A stretch of 64,000 nt of DNA from Druceiella hillmani. Lineage: Eukaryota > Arthropoda > Insecta > Lepidoptera > Hepialidae. The translations under genes were made by a program, and so were the position numbers. Positions 47,970 to 59,817 of the stretch are shown piece by piece (the first letter of the stretch is position 1; each line of letters opens with the position of its first letter). The notes under the pieces were generated by a model. That model was not told the DNA's origin. It saw nothing but the letters and a program-made list of their open reading frames with translations, and ran no database searches. Location of the stretch: NCBI GenBank assembly GCA_039881145.1, contig JAYKKI010000095.1:5570501-5634500 (forward strand). Reading direction: 5' to 3'.

Positions 47970-49539
47970 CAGTGGGTGGCCAAATGAATGGGGTCACTTT
48001 GAAAATACTTGTAGATATTTTACAGATTTGTTGTGTTTATTGGCCGAAATATAATATTGCATTTGCATAACCTATTGTTGTTTAATTTTTACAAATATAA
48101 TGAAACTAAATTTTGTCAGTTTTTAAATCAAAATAATCTAATTATTGTGGCTTTTCAAAGTATTTTTCAAATTCGTTACTTTTTATAAATGTTATACTTT
48201 GTGATGACGTGTTAGTAGTTTTAACTGTAAATAAGATTTTCTTATCTTGTGTTTTATTATTCGTTAACGTTTTGCATATGGAAAAGACCAAGGACGTGTA
48301 TCCTGCAAACAATTATGAGATGCAGACACATTTAAAATACATCGATAAGCTACAGACTTATTGCACTAACTTTAACGGTATTACGATAAATTGTGGATAG
48401 AGTTAAAAAAAAATTCAAATCGGATTTGATTACAAATCTGATAAAAAAATTTGGAAGAAAGAATGCTACCACATTCCGTGAGAAGAGTAGGATAATGAAT
48501 GTCTGTATCGAAAATAGGAAAGCGCCCAGGAGACTAATAACAAAATTATTTAAAGATGCTGGATTCAAGATATTTAATCGCTATAACTCGTAGAAGAATG
48601 AAGGATTCCACTCACACGGACGAACAAAGGACACACATGTGACGGCAAAACGCCTTATCAGGGCGATAACTCATCGAAACTGTACTGTAGATGATTGGAA
48701 GGAGGTTACAGGTTAAGGATTCTATTACAATTACGGTTTCATTTTTCTTAGACATATATATTTGGCTCATTTTATTTATTTCTATCAGGATCTGCTTTTC
48801 CAAAGAACCTTTGATATATATTATGTATAAAATGACTACTTTCGTACGAAGTAGGATAGGAAAAGATGAGGACTGCCTCGTAAATAATGCATACATTAAG
48901 TATATTTGTGTAGTCAGTAATCAGAATGAAGGGAACGGGGCGCCTTTATCTTGTTTATAAAAACCATGGGCAAAGGTTAGTATATCAAGGTTCTGGAGAC
49001 TAGAATACTCCCACAGGAGTCTCAGTGTTTCCCAGATGGAGAATTTATTTTTATGCATGACTCAGTTCCATGCCATAAGGCAAAAAAAAATACAAATTAC
49101 CTGAGTGGTTACCAGTTGAGGGTTTTGAAATCTGAATTCTCCAGAAAACATCCGGAGACTATTCAAAAGGGAGCAGCATATACAATTAACAATAAATATT
49201 GCCTGATTGAAAATTTGATAGAGGTATGGCATAACATATTTAGCCAGAATATATAGCCTCAATCTTTCTCAAAACCAAGTCGAGAAAGATGGTAGCTATT
49301 GCAGCTGTAAAAGTTGGTGTAAAAAAATATTAGTTAAGTTGGGTATATTTAGAAATTATGTAATGTACATATTACAGTAATGTTAGAATACGGTATACTT
49401 TAAAATTAAAATAACTTTTTGTTCTACAGAAACATTAAAATAACTTTTTATTAGAATAAAAAAATAAATATTTAAGTCACGAAGAAATTAAAACTTAATA
49501 TTTTTTTATCGGTGGCCATAATAATTTGGCCTCCCACTG
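47970..49539 (+). mobile_element. Tc1-like transposon with clear terminal inverted repeats
   Basis: TA at 47968-47969 and 49540-49541 flanks the element. The left end CAGTGGGTGGCCAAATGAAT matches the reverse complement of the right end CAGTGGGAGGCCAAATTATT at 16 of the first 17 bases. The 1.57-kb length is normal for Tc1. A decayed transposase lies inside in plus orientation. Confidence 0.9.
48278..49256 (+). pseudogene. Tc1-type transposase, heavily decayed
   Basis: A likely start is MEKTKD at 48278, a common opening in this family. Recognisable pieces in order are: TFREKSRIMNVCIENRKAPR (48460-48525, DNA-binding helix-turn-helix region), NCTVDDWKEV (about 48679, the block before the first catalytic Asp, which is lost to a stop and shift), FIFMHDSVPCHKAKKNTNYL (about 49045-49105, containing the second Asp) and CLIENLIEVW (about 49200-49230, containing the Glu). 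The span between the Asp and Glu is 49 residues against the usual 34, so an insertion or compensated shift lies there. Stops and frameshifts break the frame in several places. It is non-functional. Confidence 0.8.
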
Positions 49540-50053
49540 TATAACGCCCAGTGTTTGCATTATCATAGAGTGCCGAATATATTAAATAAATTTGCTATAC
49601 TATAGTTGATAGAGTTATAAACATTCTTCTCGCCTCTATAGTATAAGATAACTTTTACTCATGATATGGTATATTTACTAAAGTCCTCAAATTTATTTTT
49701 CCTTTCATACTAATAATTAAAATAAAAAAAATGGAGAAATTTTCTTTAATAAATCCCGAGAAACTTTTGTGACAATGGAGGAAGAATAATAATATTTTCA
49801 TTACAACCTTATATCTGCTACGTGACGTCTCTAGAGCGTTACGTGTTTTGAATTAACTTGTGTTGTTGTAAAATATTCCCTGAAATAGACGCCCTATGTG
49901 CCGCCGTAATTCGACTTAGCGTACTATTCGACGACTATTTTAGAATTAAGATTGTGGAGTATTCAGGTGGGTTAATGGCCTGTTCGCTACTGCTGTTTAT
50001 TTCCTGTACTCATTTTCGGTTATTATTACTGCTTATAGTTTGTTATTGATTTA
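49540..50053. other. Non-coding DNA
   Basis: A 63-codon frame at 49858-50049 is unrecognised. Nothing else seen. Confidence 0.5.
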
Positions 50054-51783
50054 AGGGTTCAGTACCCGAAAGGTTCGAACAGAACCTTATAGTTGAGGCA
50101 ACGTCATCCATCATTCCGTCCGTCTGTTTGCTAAAGGTTTCTAACTTCTAAACGAAATATTATATAAATTTGTAATTCATATATAGTACATAGTTTCTTG
50201 GTCCAGTATTCAATTGTTATTTAAAATAATTAAAATTATATTTCTAGGGTGACCCTAAATATGTAAAAAAGGCTGAAAATTTTTTAAGGCATTTTCTAAA
50301 GATGATACTCTATCTTTAAATGGAGCAACAATCAGTTTTTCAATTTTTTTCCCACAAAATTATGATTTGGTGGACCAACAAAGTCTATCTCACCAGATCT
50401 ATTTAAAAAACGTCATTAGCTAGGAAGTTGTAAATGAGTCTAATATGGTTCATATCCTGAAAATAAATATTCGTTTTAATACTTTGTTTTGGATATAAAA
50501 TATAAAAAAAATATAAACATTTTCGATTGTGAAAAATATGCTAGGCAACGTCTTTTCATAGTGAAAAATAACGTTAATATTTGCAAGTAATTTATTTAAA
50601 ATACTATGAACCCTAAAATGTTGAAACTTTTAGATATATTTAAATGTGTACAACACCCTCATTGTAGGGATGCTACTCGTATTTGGCAGATTTGTTTTTA
50701 TCCTAATACGTTAGCAGCGAACGTGCTGAGCTCAGTAAACTTGAGCTACTAGCTGTTTCGGAACTTAATTCGGCGTGGAAGAAAAGCCTCAACACCTTCT
50801 AAGTTTATAATGTTTAACTAAATCATGTTAAGTTTTTCTTTGATCAATATTATACACTCACTTGTTGGTATGGGAGCACCATTACTGCGCTTAACAAGTT
50901 ATTACAACAATTAAAAAAAATAAGTTAACATAAAAACCCTCAATAGCAGCAAACCATTCCAGTGTGAAGAATAGAATTTCTTTTTGTTTATGCGCCGAAG
51001 TAAATCTGTGAGTTGGATAAGTATTTTATTAAAAATAAACTTATTTGGGATGAGTATAATACGCACTGTCAGGGTTCCATACGTATTTAGGTGGATATAA
51101 ACATTTAAACGTGCGTAGTATTCACAATAACTATGTAGAAATATTAATATTATTTTTAACCACATAAATATGTGAATATATATACCTAGTATATTTTTAC
51201 ATACATAATAAATGTGCATTTTAAAAGTCGAACTTATTTTTGCAGATGATATAAGTAATTCGTATGGAGTTTCTACGTACTTTCTGCAGACCCAAATACA
51301 TGTCATAAGTTAGTAGATAATTACTTATAAACTAGTAAAGCCTATTTAGCTGTGTTGTAAATGCGCGTAATTTTTTTATATATACTACTATTGTGAATAC
51401 TTGTCAGATATTTAAAAAAAGCGGTTTAATTAGTACGAGATGCATATTCCTCTAACCAAAATGCCCAATTTAAAGCTTAATATTTCGTGAATGGACCCCT
51501 ACATCGAAAAGTTGCCACGACATACCCCCAATATAAAAAAAACAACTCAATATAATGAGAGAGGCGACAAATATCCCTTTCATTGTACATATAGATAATC
51601 CAAGAATTTTTTTGTATTAAATGATTTTATTTCACAGTTTTGTAGACATCATAAATATGTAAAACCATGTCAAATTTTTGTTTTTTTCAAAATTGTAGTA
51701 CTCGCAGAATAAAATGGCCGTGACACATAGAAGGTTAGACAGACAGATATAGCGTGGGCTCCTACTTTAACTACGGAACCCGA
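50054..51783. mobile_element. 1.7-kb non-coding element with inverted termini
   Basis: The left end 'agggttcagtacccgaaagg' with a nearby 'ccgtccgtctg' is mirrored on the right by 'cagacagatatag' and 'ctacggaacccg'. Such 'agggttccgtaccc...ccgtccgtctgtc' ends are a familiar class of insect, especially lepidopteran, non-autonomous repeats. Short frames inside (for example 131 codons on the minus strand at 50911-51306) show no transposase motif. The termini are diverged and no target duplication is clear. Superfamily not assigned. Confidence 0.5.
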
Positions 51784-53429
51784 AAAAGAAATAAGTAAAT
51801 AAATAGGTTTAAATAGTTTAATTAACAAATGGAGGTATGGAAAATCCTAAATTCGGAAAAACCGAACACTTGAAATCCCGTATTTGTTCTTTCTGTTCGT
51901 GCCTCTGTGTGTATAAGCTTTTCTTTGAAAAGACTGACATATAAAGTTAGCAAAGTCGTCGAAATTAACAGCCCATTAAAAGAAATATTGCGAGAAAAGC
52001 AAGATCTCCTTTTTACAGGGCAGTTTTGTGGGAAGCATAAAAATTTCTCTGTTTGATTTTCACATAAAATATCTTGTGAACGTCACATAAAAATCTGTTT
52101 GATTTTCACATAAAATATTACTAGTATTAATTTGAAATAATATTCGCATTCAACTAGCATTTCCTTAAATTTTTATGATTTCACGAGAAGTTTGGCAGAA
52201 GTATAGAAATATTTCTACTAACTCGCTCACAGCGACTCTCGTAATAAAAACTTGGGTTAACTCATGTAAAGGATAATGCTCAATTTCTGTATTACTCAAT
52301 TGCCTAATCGTGAACAAAGATGAAACTGAGCTGTTTCACTGAGCCAAAAATCATATCAGTCATTCATCTTCATTATTAGGCTAAAGGTAGACAGACTAGG
52401 GACATTGTCCCTTTTTCTCTGTGTTGTATAATTATGTAATTGTATAAGTATTTTGCCATATTGTTTATGATTATTTTTTTTATTCTACTATTTGCTTACC
52501 ATTTATATTTTTATTTCATCAGAATTTTATGTGACAAGTAGATTTACGATTTTACCAAGAAGTTGGATCGATTAATTATGCAATATTTTAAATGTAATTA
52601 CAAAACACAATATTTTTATTAGTTCCATGATCAAATATGCTAGTATTGACGGATCTAACAACAAGTTATGTCCCTTGACAGACAAAAAATTAACTACTAT
52701 AATGAAAAAAAACATTGGGCGTGTGTGCAATTCATACACGGTAGAAGTGAAACTTCAGAAAAGTAACCTACGAGAGAATGATAGATATAAAATAGGAAAC
52801 AAATGTTTTAGTTTCAATTTGATCTACAAATCTTTGAAATACAGCGTCAATTACTGTTTTAACAAGTATTAGACAGTGTGCAATATAGATACACACCGAA
52901 GTTTGCTGTCTCGCTTTAGATCGGCAATATACAGGCGCACACATATGTACAATGGTTAGCAGACGAGAGGGAAATACTACAAAGCATGGCACAAAGTGGA
53001 GACCAAAAATTCAAATCACAACGATTCTAACGAAGCGTCACTTGTTTCTTTGTCGTGACGCATTTTCGTTTCATCGAGTTTCAAATCATAACGATTCTGA
53101 AGAAGTTTCACTTCAAGAAGTTTTAAAAAGAAATCCTAAAAAAAATTGTTATTCCTCATAATTTGTTTATTATTCTACATTTTCACATATTTACGAAATG
53201 GAATTTTAAAGCTTTTTCAGTTGACACTTTTTATGATGGGATCAAAAATTGAAGCAATTTTACGATACCTTAAAGTTACAGTACAAGTCTACATTAGTAG
53301 ATTTAAGACTAGAAGTCTACATTATTTGTTTTGTTAAGAAAAATCAAATAAATTCTTTGTGAAAATTGGTTTGGTACATTGGATATAACATATAACGGAA
53401 CGTATGGAGCTTTTTTACATACGTAAATA
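51784..53429. other. Non-coding DNA with unrecognised short frames
   Basis: Frames of 81 (52627-52872), 74 and 69 codons show no known domain. 'gaagtgaaacttc' at 52746 and 'gaagtttcacttc' at 53104 are inverted to one another but the match does not extend. Confidence 0.4.
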
Positions 53430-53545
53430 CCCATATACACATACATACCTACGTACGTAAATAAATATATTCATACTTGCATAAAACTAATTTCATAACC
53501 CTTGCTTTTAGCTCCTCCGTAGTTGGGTGAAAAGTGGTTTATATT
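53430..53545. repeat. Dispersed repeat fragment (pair with 54295-54400)
   Basis: 'catacatacctacgtac' followed by 'ttcataacccttgctttta' and 'ccgtagttgggtgaaaa' parallels 54325-54392: 'catacatacgtacatag', 'ttcataacccttccaccgcc' and 'atagtcgggaaaat'. Class unknown. Confidence 0.5.
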
Positions 53546-54294
53546 AACAATCATTGAAAACAAAAGCTGTGACTCAAATTGACGTTAAAATGTAGTTTAC
53601 AGACCTTGATAAACGACCCGATAATGAATACTCACATTCCAAAGTATGTTCTGCTCGAATCAAGATTGATGGCGCTAACTACACGGTTGTGTGTCGGTCT
53701 ATAAGTACGAGTACGCCAGTCGAGCGAAGTAATTAATCATGGTTATGACAGTAGATCTTTGTAATTAAATGCAATTATATATGATTTAGTTGATTTGTAC
53801 GAGAGTGTCGTTGCGTCTTCGTTTAAATTTACTCTGTTTTATAAAACTGAAAATAAATATGATTTCATGGGAAATATATAGTTTTGTTACTTTTAACATC
53901 CATGTCAATTTACTAACGTAAAATTAAGGTTTATTGTGTGGTTAGGAAATAATTAAAAGTGTTACATACTTTTAAGAAAATTATTTAATTTAAATAGTTG
54001 TAGGTTACGGTGAAATGCTGACTTTGTTTGAAGGCGCATTGCTGATCCAAATACAGACATTTTAAGTATTAAGGAAGTAACAGCGGTTTTAGTAGCACTT
54101 CCAAATGCTTTATTAATAAGGGTTACAAGTTATCTTTAACTCTATTAGTGACTTAATTTATAATAAGAGAAAAAAATAACCGAAAAGCACTAAATAAATA
54201 CACACATAGCTTATGAAATTCATGACGTTATATACCCTAGGACATTCTCTGGATCAAGATGAATCAAGGACACCACATTTACTGAAATCACCTT
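53546..54294. other. Non-coding DNA
   Basis: A slightly G+C-richer patch lies at 53590-53740. Nothing recognised. Confidence 0.45.
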
Positions 54295-54400
54295 AGTAGT
54301 TTAGTCTGTACGAGGGTACAAACTAACTCGCATACATACGTACATAGCCTGTGACATTCATAACCCTTCCACCGCCATAGTCGGGAAAATATAAGATTTA
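54295..54400. repeat. Dispersed repeat fragment (pair with 53430-53545)
   Basis: See the paired copy; same orientation, diverged. Confidence 0.5.
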
Positions 54401-54563
54401 CAGATCACCTGAATAAATAAAAATTATAACGTATAAAAATTAAAATTTTGGTGCCTCCTTTTAAATAAAAAACTATTTTATGTATATAAAAAAATATTTT
54501 GATTTAATTTTAGTAGTTATTCATCGGAAATAAAATTTTTTTTATTTACAAACCATTAAATAA

Positions 54564-54851
54564 GTGACATTTTATGTCAAAAATAAATTTTTAAATCTTT
54601 TAAGAGACATAAATGGAAACAATAGAAAATCTATATCGGAGAGTTTATATATGTTGAAAAGTTCAAACTTTAAAGAAAAAAATGAAATTAAAAATAAAAA
54701 CAATGATGGGCTAGTTAGTAGAATAATTTATAAAAATGAAACAATCGACGCACTAATTAGTGGAATGACCAATACAAATAAAAGCAATGACGAACATCAA
54801 GATTGTCGATTTAATTCACTACATGTTTGTCCACTTATAAACATGTTTTAA
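54564..54851 (+). other. Unrecognised 95-codon frame, Asn/Lys-rich
   Basis: The open frame opens at a GTG; the first ATG lies at 54651 (MLKSSN). The product would be hydrophilic, rich in Asn, Lys and Ser, with no domain I know. A 'tttaattttag' about 50 bp upstream resembles a splice acceptor but a stop codon lies between in this frame. Its A+T-rich composition makes a chance frame likely. Confidence 0.15.
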
Positions 54852-55119
54852 CTCCAACTGATATCAAACATACTTGTACTCATATAGATAGAAATGTAAT
54901 GAATAAATACAAATATAATCATACAGATCGAAATTTACGTATGAAAATGTATTTCTTTTAGGGATTCGTTGTAATGGGGAATAAAGTTCATATTCGTTTA
55001 AAAGTTTCAATACCGGTATATTGACACTTTTAAACTAGAATATTGAAATTTTTAGACTTTTAAGCTAGAGCTTCATTTATATTGTTTAGATATAGATAAA
55101 CTTCACAAATTGGCCTTAA

Positions 55120-55726
55120 CCGTTTTAGTGCCATTGTTTTTTACTCATATATACTTAAAAATGCCAAAGAAATCTTTTGTTTTTTATGTCATTTACCCTT
55201 TGTCTCGAAAAAAACTGTATCTCTTTCAATAATTATCCAATTTTAATAAATTTTTCGGTGTTTTTTTAATAAAAACTTGTACAAGGATAATAAAATACAA
55301 AAAAAATTATGGAAATATACATTGTGAACAAAAATTATAACAAACACTGAAATCAAGGTCACATCGTCATTTTCGCAGTCCGGTTATTATTACTATCACT
55401 CAAAATTATCGGACTATTATTACTATCACTCAAAATTTAATTACGCCAAATTGTGAGCACATTATCGTCACTATCATCACTATCACTTTCTTCACAACTT
55501 GAAAAACGATCATTTTCCTTTATATATTGTAATTATTAATAATATTATAATTTGAACACGTAGAAAAATTATGTAACACCTAGAAAGATAAAAAATTAGA
55601 GAAGCGTGGGAGCGACCTCCCCTACAGCGCGCTAAGCAGCAATTGATTTCGCGAGCGCCATCGCGCTCGTGACAAATTTAGTTAGTATGCGCACGAGTGC
55701 GACAGCGCTCGTGTGCACTCTAACGG
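55120..55726 (-). mobile_element. piggyBac internal-deletion derivative (607 bp)
   Basis: TTAA at 55116-55119 and TTAG at 55727-55730 (one base off) bound the element. The left end CCGTTTTAGTGCC matches the reverse complement of the right end, CCGTTAGAGTGCAC, at most positions. On the minus strand, inside the right end, a G+C-rich leader (55615-55720) with hairpins of GCGCTCG type precedes a frame encoding DRFSSCEESDSDDSDD at about 55460-55515. That acidic, serine-rich stretch is typical of the N-terminus of piggyBac transposases. The frame stops soon after and the rest of the transposase is absent, so the element would need a transposase from elsewhere. Its ends differ from those of the element at 5690. 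Confidence 0.72.
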
Positions 55727-56037
55727 TTAGATTCATCATATCTTACTTGTTATGCTCCAAACATTTGTATTGTACATGAACATTGTATGACTAAGAGTTG
55801 TAATTATTATACATTATTAAATCATTATTCCTACATCGATTGATGAAGTTTTACCTCTATACATAAAGTAGACGTCATTGTATAGGGGATAAAATGCATT
55901 AAAGACAAATCTTTAGATAATTCTAATTAATTAATAAATTAATTCTAATAATTATATTTCGATAATTTTAAGACAGAAAAGACATATTTTTATTATTTAA
56001 TATTTTTGGCGTTAATTTTGTAGAAATTCATTATAAC
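55727..56037. other. Non-coding DNA
   Basis: Nothing recognised between the piggyBac derivative and the hammerhead-bearing repeat. Confidence 0.5.
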
Positions 56038-56234
56038 TTAATTTTTATTCACAACTAAATGAAACTACGTAATGTAGTATTATTTCTACTTTAATTAAAT
56101 TCTTAACCACGACCAAGGTTTCGTTGTATGACAACATCATCAGGTGGGTAACCTGTAAAGATTAAGAGAGTTAATACAAAAAGTATAAATAAAAATACAT
56201 CACGTAGTTTCATTTAGTTGCGAATAAAAATTAA
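56038..56234 (-). mobile_element. Penelope-like terminal repeat, bounded by 39-nt inverted arms
   Basis: The arm at 56038-56076 and the reverse complement of 56196-56234 agree at 37 of 39 positions (both contain 'caactaaatgaaactacgt'). Between them lies a hammerhead motif on the minus strand. A third, single copy of arm plus ribozyme is at about 57167-57275. Inverted and partial copies of a ribozyme-bearing terminal repeat are characteristic of Penelope-like retroelements. No GIY-YIG or reverse transcriptase coding sequence is visible here, so the assignment rests on the ribozyme type and arrangement. Confidence 0.6.
56103..56151 (-). ncRNA. Type I hammerhead ribozyme motif, copy 1
   Basis: Self-cleaving RNA fold, read on the minus strand. 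The core CUGAUGA lies at 56143-56137, GAAA at 56122-56119, and the cleavage triplet GUC ends at 56111. Stem I pairs CCAC (56147-56144) with GUGG (56110-56107), and after one mismatch three more pairs form. Stem II is GUUGU/ACAAC with loop CAU. Stem III is minimal, CC/GG around UU. One extra U (56136) sits between A9 and G10.1, a place where some natural hammerheads also carry an extra base. All conserved core positions are present. Termini open in stem I with a very short stem III, as in hammerheads reported from Penelope-like elements. Cleavage activity is inferred, not shown. Confidence 0.75.
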
Positions 56235-57166
56235 ATAATATTTATATTATTTAGAAAACAGTCGATTCATTTTAAGTTTAGTATTTTTATTGCACTTTTC
56301 TGCAAAATAATTTTATATGTAAATTGGAATTGATGCAAAGCGTAATCTATTTTAACTGTACCATCCTCAATTCACAATTTTCGGTATTATCAATTTACAA
56401 ACGACATAGCTATCATCTAACTGTAATGTGTTCATGCAATTAATAGTTAGTGGAATATTTAATAGAAATAAAAATATCGATAAGCTAGTTACTAAAATAT
56501 TAAGGCGAGCATAAAATATTATGTCTTCATAATAAATTGATTATATTAGTGGAAAATAAGACATATTTTTTTGCCGTTATTATAATGAAATTCTTGTAAA
56601 ATGTTGCCTTGTGGACTCGTTTGATGGTCGAGAAATAAAAGTTTTGCTTTATATTAATATTAAAACTGTGATAGTTCAAATGTTTGTTACGCAATAACTA
56701 CGCAACCAATTAAGGAAACAATACCAAATTCGGCGCACTTACATTACATGTGCGGAGTGACACATAGGCTGCGTATTATTCGCGGTTTGGCACAGATGAA
56801 ATATTAATACAACGAAAAAGTATGTTTGGATATATGTTACTCAATTACGCCTAAATAGCATGATATATTTTCATAAAGCTTGGCACGAATATGCTTTTAA
56901 CTCGAGAAATAATATTATTCCTTTAGGAAGAAACTCGGTGTTTTTGTTCACAAACAAAATTTTAATGCTGCAACATATGCAGATGGTGCAACCCGTATTT
57001 ACCATTATTTATATATAAATAATGCGATAGTGTCATTTAGTTAGAGACAAGACTACCCTTATAGAAAATATACACGAAAGTGGCGCAAACAAAAAGCTGG
57101 TGATAGTACGTCTTTTTAGACCAAAGATAATATTGAATATATTTGGCTTTAATTTTGCACAAACTC
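56235..57166. other. Non-coding DNA
   Basis: Nothing recognised between the two ribozyme-bearing copies. Confidence 0.5.
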
Positions 57167-57228
57167 ATTATTCACAATTAAATGAAACTACGTGATGTAG
57201 TATTATTTCTACTTTCTTTAAGTTCTTT

Positions 57229-57271
57229 ACCGCGACCTAGGTTTCGTTGTATTACAACATCTTCAGGTGGG
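57229..57271 (-). ncRNA. Type I hammerhead ribozyme motif, copy 2
   Basis: The minus strand reads CUGAAGA (57266-57260), stem II GUUGU-AAU-ACAAC, GAAA (57245-57242), stem III CC-UA-GG, and GUC ending at 57234. Stem I is CCAC with GCGG, so one of four pairs is broken compared with copy 1. Against copy 1 there are only four differences in the fold: core position 7 (U to A, any base tolerated), one in loop II, one in loop III, and the stem I change. The same extra U (57259) is present. The downstream arm 'gaaactacgtgatgta' is shared as its reverse complement. A 107-codon plus-strand frame (57182-57505) overlies this copy by chance. Confidence 0.7.
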
Positions 57272-57299
57272 CTATTAGCAAAGATGGCCTATCTGCTAT

Positions 57300-58097
57300 C
57301 TTACTTCTACTTCGTGAACGCGAATACCGCCTTTTTAAATCTGGCGTCGTATGATTATGACAACACAACTATTCCCAGCGAACTAATGTTTAATGTTGCT
57401 GATCTTCTTTATACACCTCAGCGAAACAGACTGCAAGGAAAAAGATGTCAAAGTGTTATTTCTGAAATTTATATATTTTGTTTTATTGTTTTACTTAGTA
57501 CCTAAGAGAAATAAAATAATATTTTAGAAAACTGTTAGAAGAAAAAATGCATTCGTATTTAAAACACTGTTTGTTGTCATCGCAATAAGTTGATAAATTA
57601 TTAATTTTTTTTTATATTATTGGGATATGGTAAACGGAAAGTTTACATTAAAATTAAGTCGGAAAGTGTCCGTAAGATGCGATGCTGGCCGAATGGCACG
57701 TAGTCACGAACCATCAGAAATCCGCCGTTACATGTTTCACAACAACAATTTTGAGCCGTGATGGAACACTTGGCAGATGTGAAACATCTATATTTTGTTA
57801 TATTTGAATATAAAAATATTTTTATTCGGATGAATTTAAAACGAAAAAATAAATATTGAGATAATTGTTAATAATAAAATATTAAGTTAATTTTATTATT
57901 TCTTTTTTATAAAATAATTTATCACAGAAATATTTCTCAACAATCTATTGAAAACATATTTTTAATTTTACAATACTGTTAACCGACAAGACACGCAGTC
58001 GGCCGAATTGGATCGGAAAATAAATAAATTTGCAAAAATAATGCGAATATTTCGGAATTAATCGGAAATATTTACATAATTTTTGCAAGTACCAATG

Positions 58098-58100
<3 letters not shown>
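57300..58100. other. Non-coding DNA
   Basis: Nothing recognised. Confidence 0.5.

Positions 58101-58152
<52 letters not shown>
58101..58152. repeat. (AT)n microsatellite
   Basis: About 50 bp of AT dinucleotides; the Tyr-Ile-rich frames crossing it are artefacts. Confidence 0.96.
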
Positions 58153-59781
58153 TGAAATATATGCGAATATTTGCGAATACAAATATTCATTACATCCATG
58201 ATCTGTATATACACGTAAAGGCCACGTTTCTCTACTTCGTAGCAATATTTAGTCTGTGTGAGATACCGCAAAGCTTTGAAAGTAAACTTCAGCCACGTTA
58301 CTAAATACACTTTGCTGCATACTGAATGTACTTTGCTGCATTCATAAACTTACTTCTGCGCTATCAAAACTACCTCTCTCCATTACTTCAATTGAAGTAT
58401 ACCAGCATAAGAATAACCTCCAATTTAGATATCCCCAATACAATTTTCTATTTTCCAAACAATGAAACGGTATTACTTTTAAACAGCGTTTTCTATCTTG
58501 CGAAATTGTAAGCTTAGAGTTTATAACAATGGCGTGGGCGCAGCACTGCTATAACAGTAAATAGAGTTATAACGTGAATAAGCAATAGTGGAGCGTATTG
58601 AACTTTTTCCATTTCAACGAATTTGTATACATGTTTACATTATATTCGTGACCCTTTCTGTTCCATTGTTGTCTCAATATTAATGGAAACGTGTTACGCC
58701 GAGTCCTTTTCCACGAACTGGAACGTTCTTTCAACTTCGTATTGTACTCGTTTGTGTTTGTGTATGTGTATTATGTAGGTTTTAGGATGAGTATTTTTCG
58801 TAGTATTGTGGTTTAAAGCTAGCTTAAATATAAAAGGCCGATGTGTAACGGGAAATAGGGGTAAACTGTTTTACATATGTATTTATATGAGAATGAATAA
58901 TATCGTTTTCTTTTCCACATTTATTTGCGTATGAAAGTAACAAAATTTATATAGATTAAGGTATAATAATATAAATATTATAAAGATGTTTTTTTTATTT
59001 GTTCTTTAGGTTTTGGCACCAAAATGGCGTATTCGATTGACATGAAATTATTACATACAGGGATATATGGCACATAATATATTCTTAGTACATAAAGCGA
59101 CTCAAAATATGCAGAGAGCATAATTGAGTTCAATTTGTAAATCATTATAACTTAGACTAAAAACTAATTTGTGACTGTTTTGTAGGTTTATAAGATAGAC
59201 TATTACATAATCCAACCCGCCCAAGGTATTATAGAATGTTTATTTGACATAAGCCCATAATGAATTTAAACCCCGTTGAGTATATCGTTAATAGTAAATA
59301 ATTGATAGTAAATTTTAAAACATTAAATAAAAACCCAGCCATGGTCCCTTTTTGTTCGGGTAAAAGCACAGATTTAAAATCTTAATATTGTAATTCTGTG
59401 GATAAAACCCCATATTGAAGAGAGAGCTTTTTCATACTTAGAATTCATTAAAGGATTAATTTATCTTTAAGTTAGTAAGATTGAAGAAAAGTATTTTTGT
59501 TGAGAAAATAAGTAAAATGTTGAAGAATTACTAGCTTAACATTTTGATTCCAACTTCAAATAAGTTCTCCAAACTAAATTTGACTAAAAGCTGAAAGAAA
59601 GTGTGAGAAACAGGAAACAAAGTATGTTGGAATCATAAAACGTATAATTAACGATTACGATATAATTGAATTTTTTCCGATTTAATTTCGTGACGACAAT
59701 TAGTAAAAGTGAAAAGTTATTTGTTCATTTGTTTTGTTTTTCTTTTGCGCTTAAAAACATAATGCCTTCATTAAAATTTGC
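58153..59781. other. Non-coding DNA
   Basis: No gene, array or transposon end recognised in this stretch. Confidence 0.5.

Positions 59782-59817
<36 letters not shown>

Noticed and set aside
52746..53116. GAAGTGAAACTTC and its inverse as possible transposon ends
   Set aside because: The match is 13 bp of a near-palindromic word and does not extend; no target duplication.
57182..57505. 107-codon plus-strand frame starting MKLRDVVLFLLSLSS, looking like a signal peptide
   Set aside because: It lies antisense over the hammerhead-bearing repeat, the homologous stretch at 56060 contains stops in the same frame, and no domain follows.
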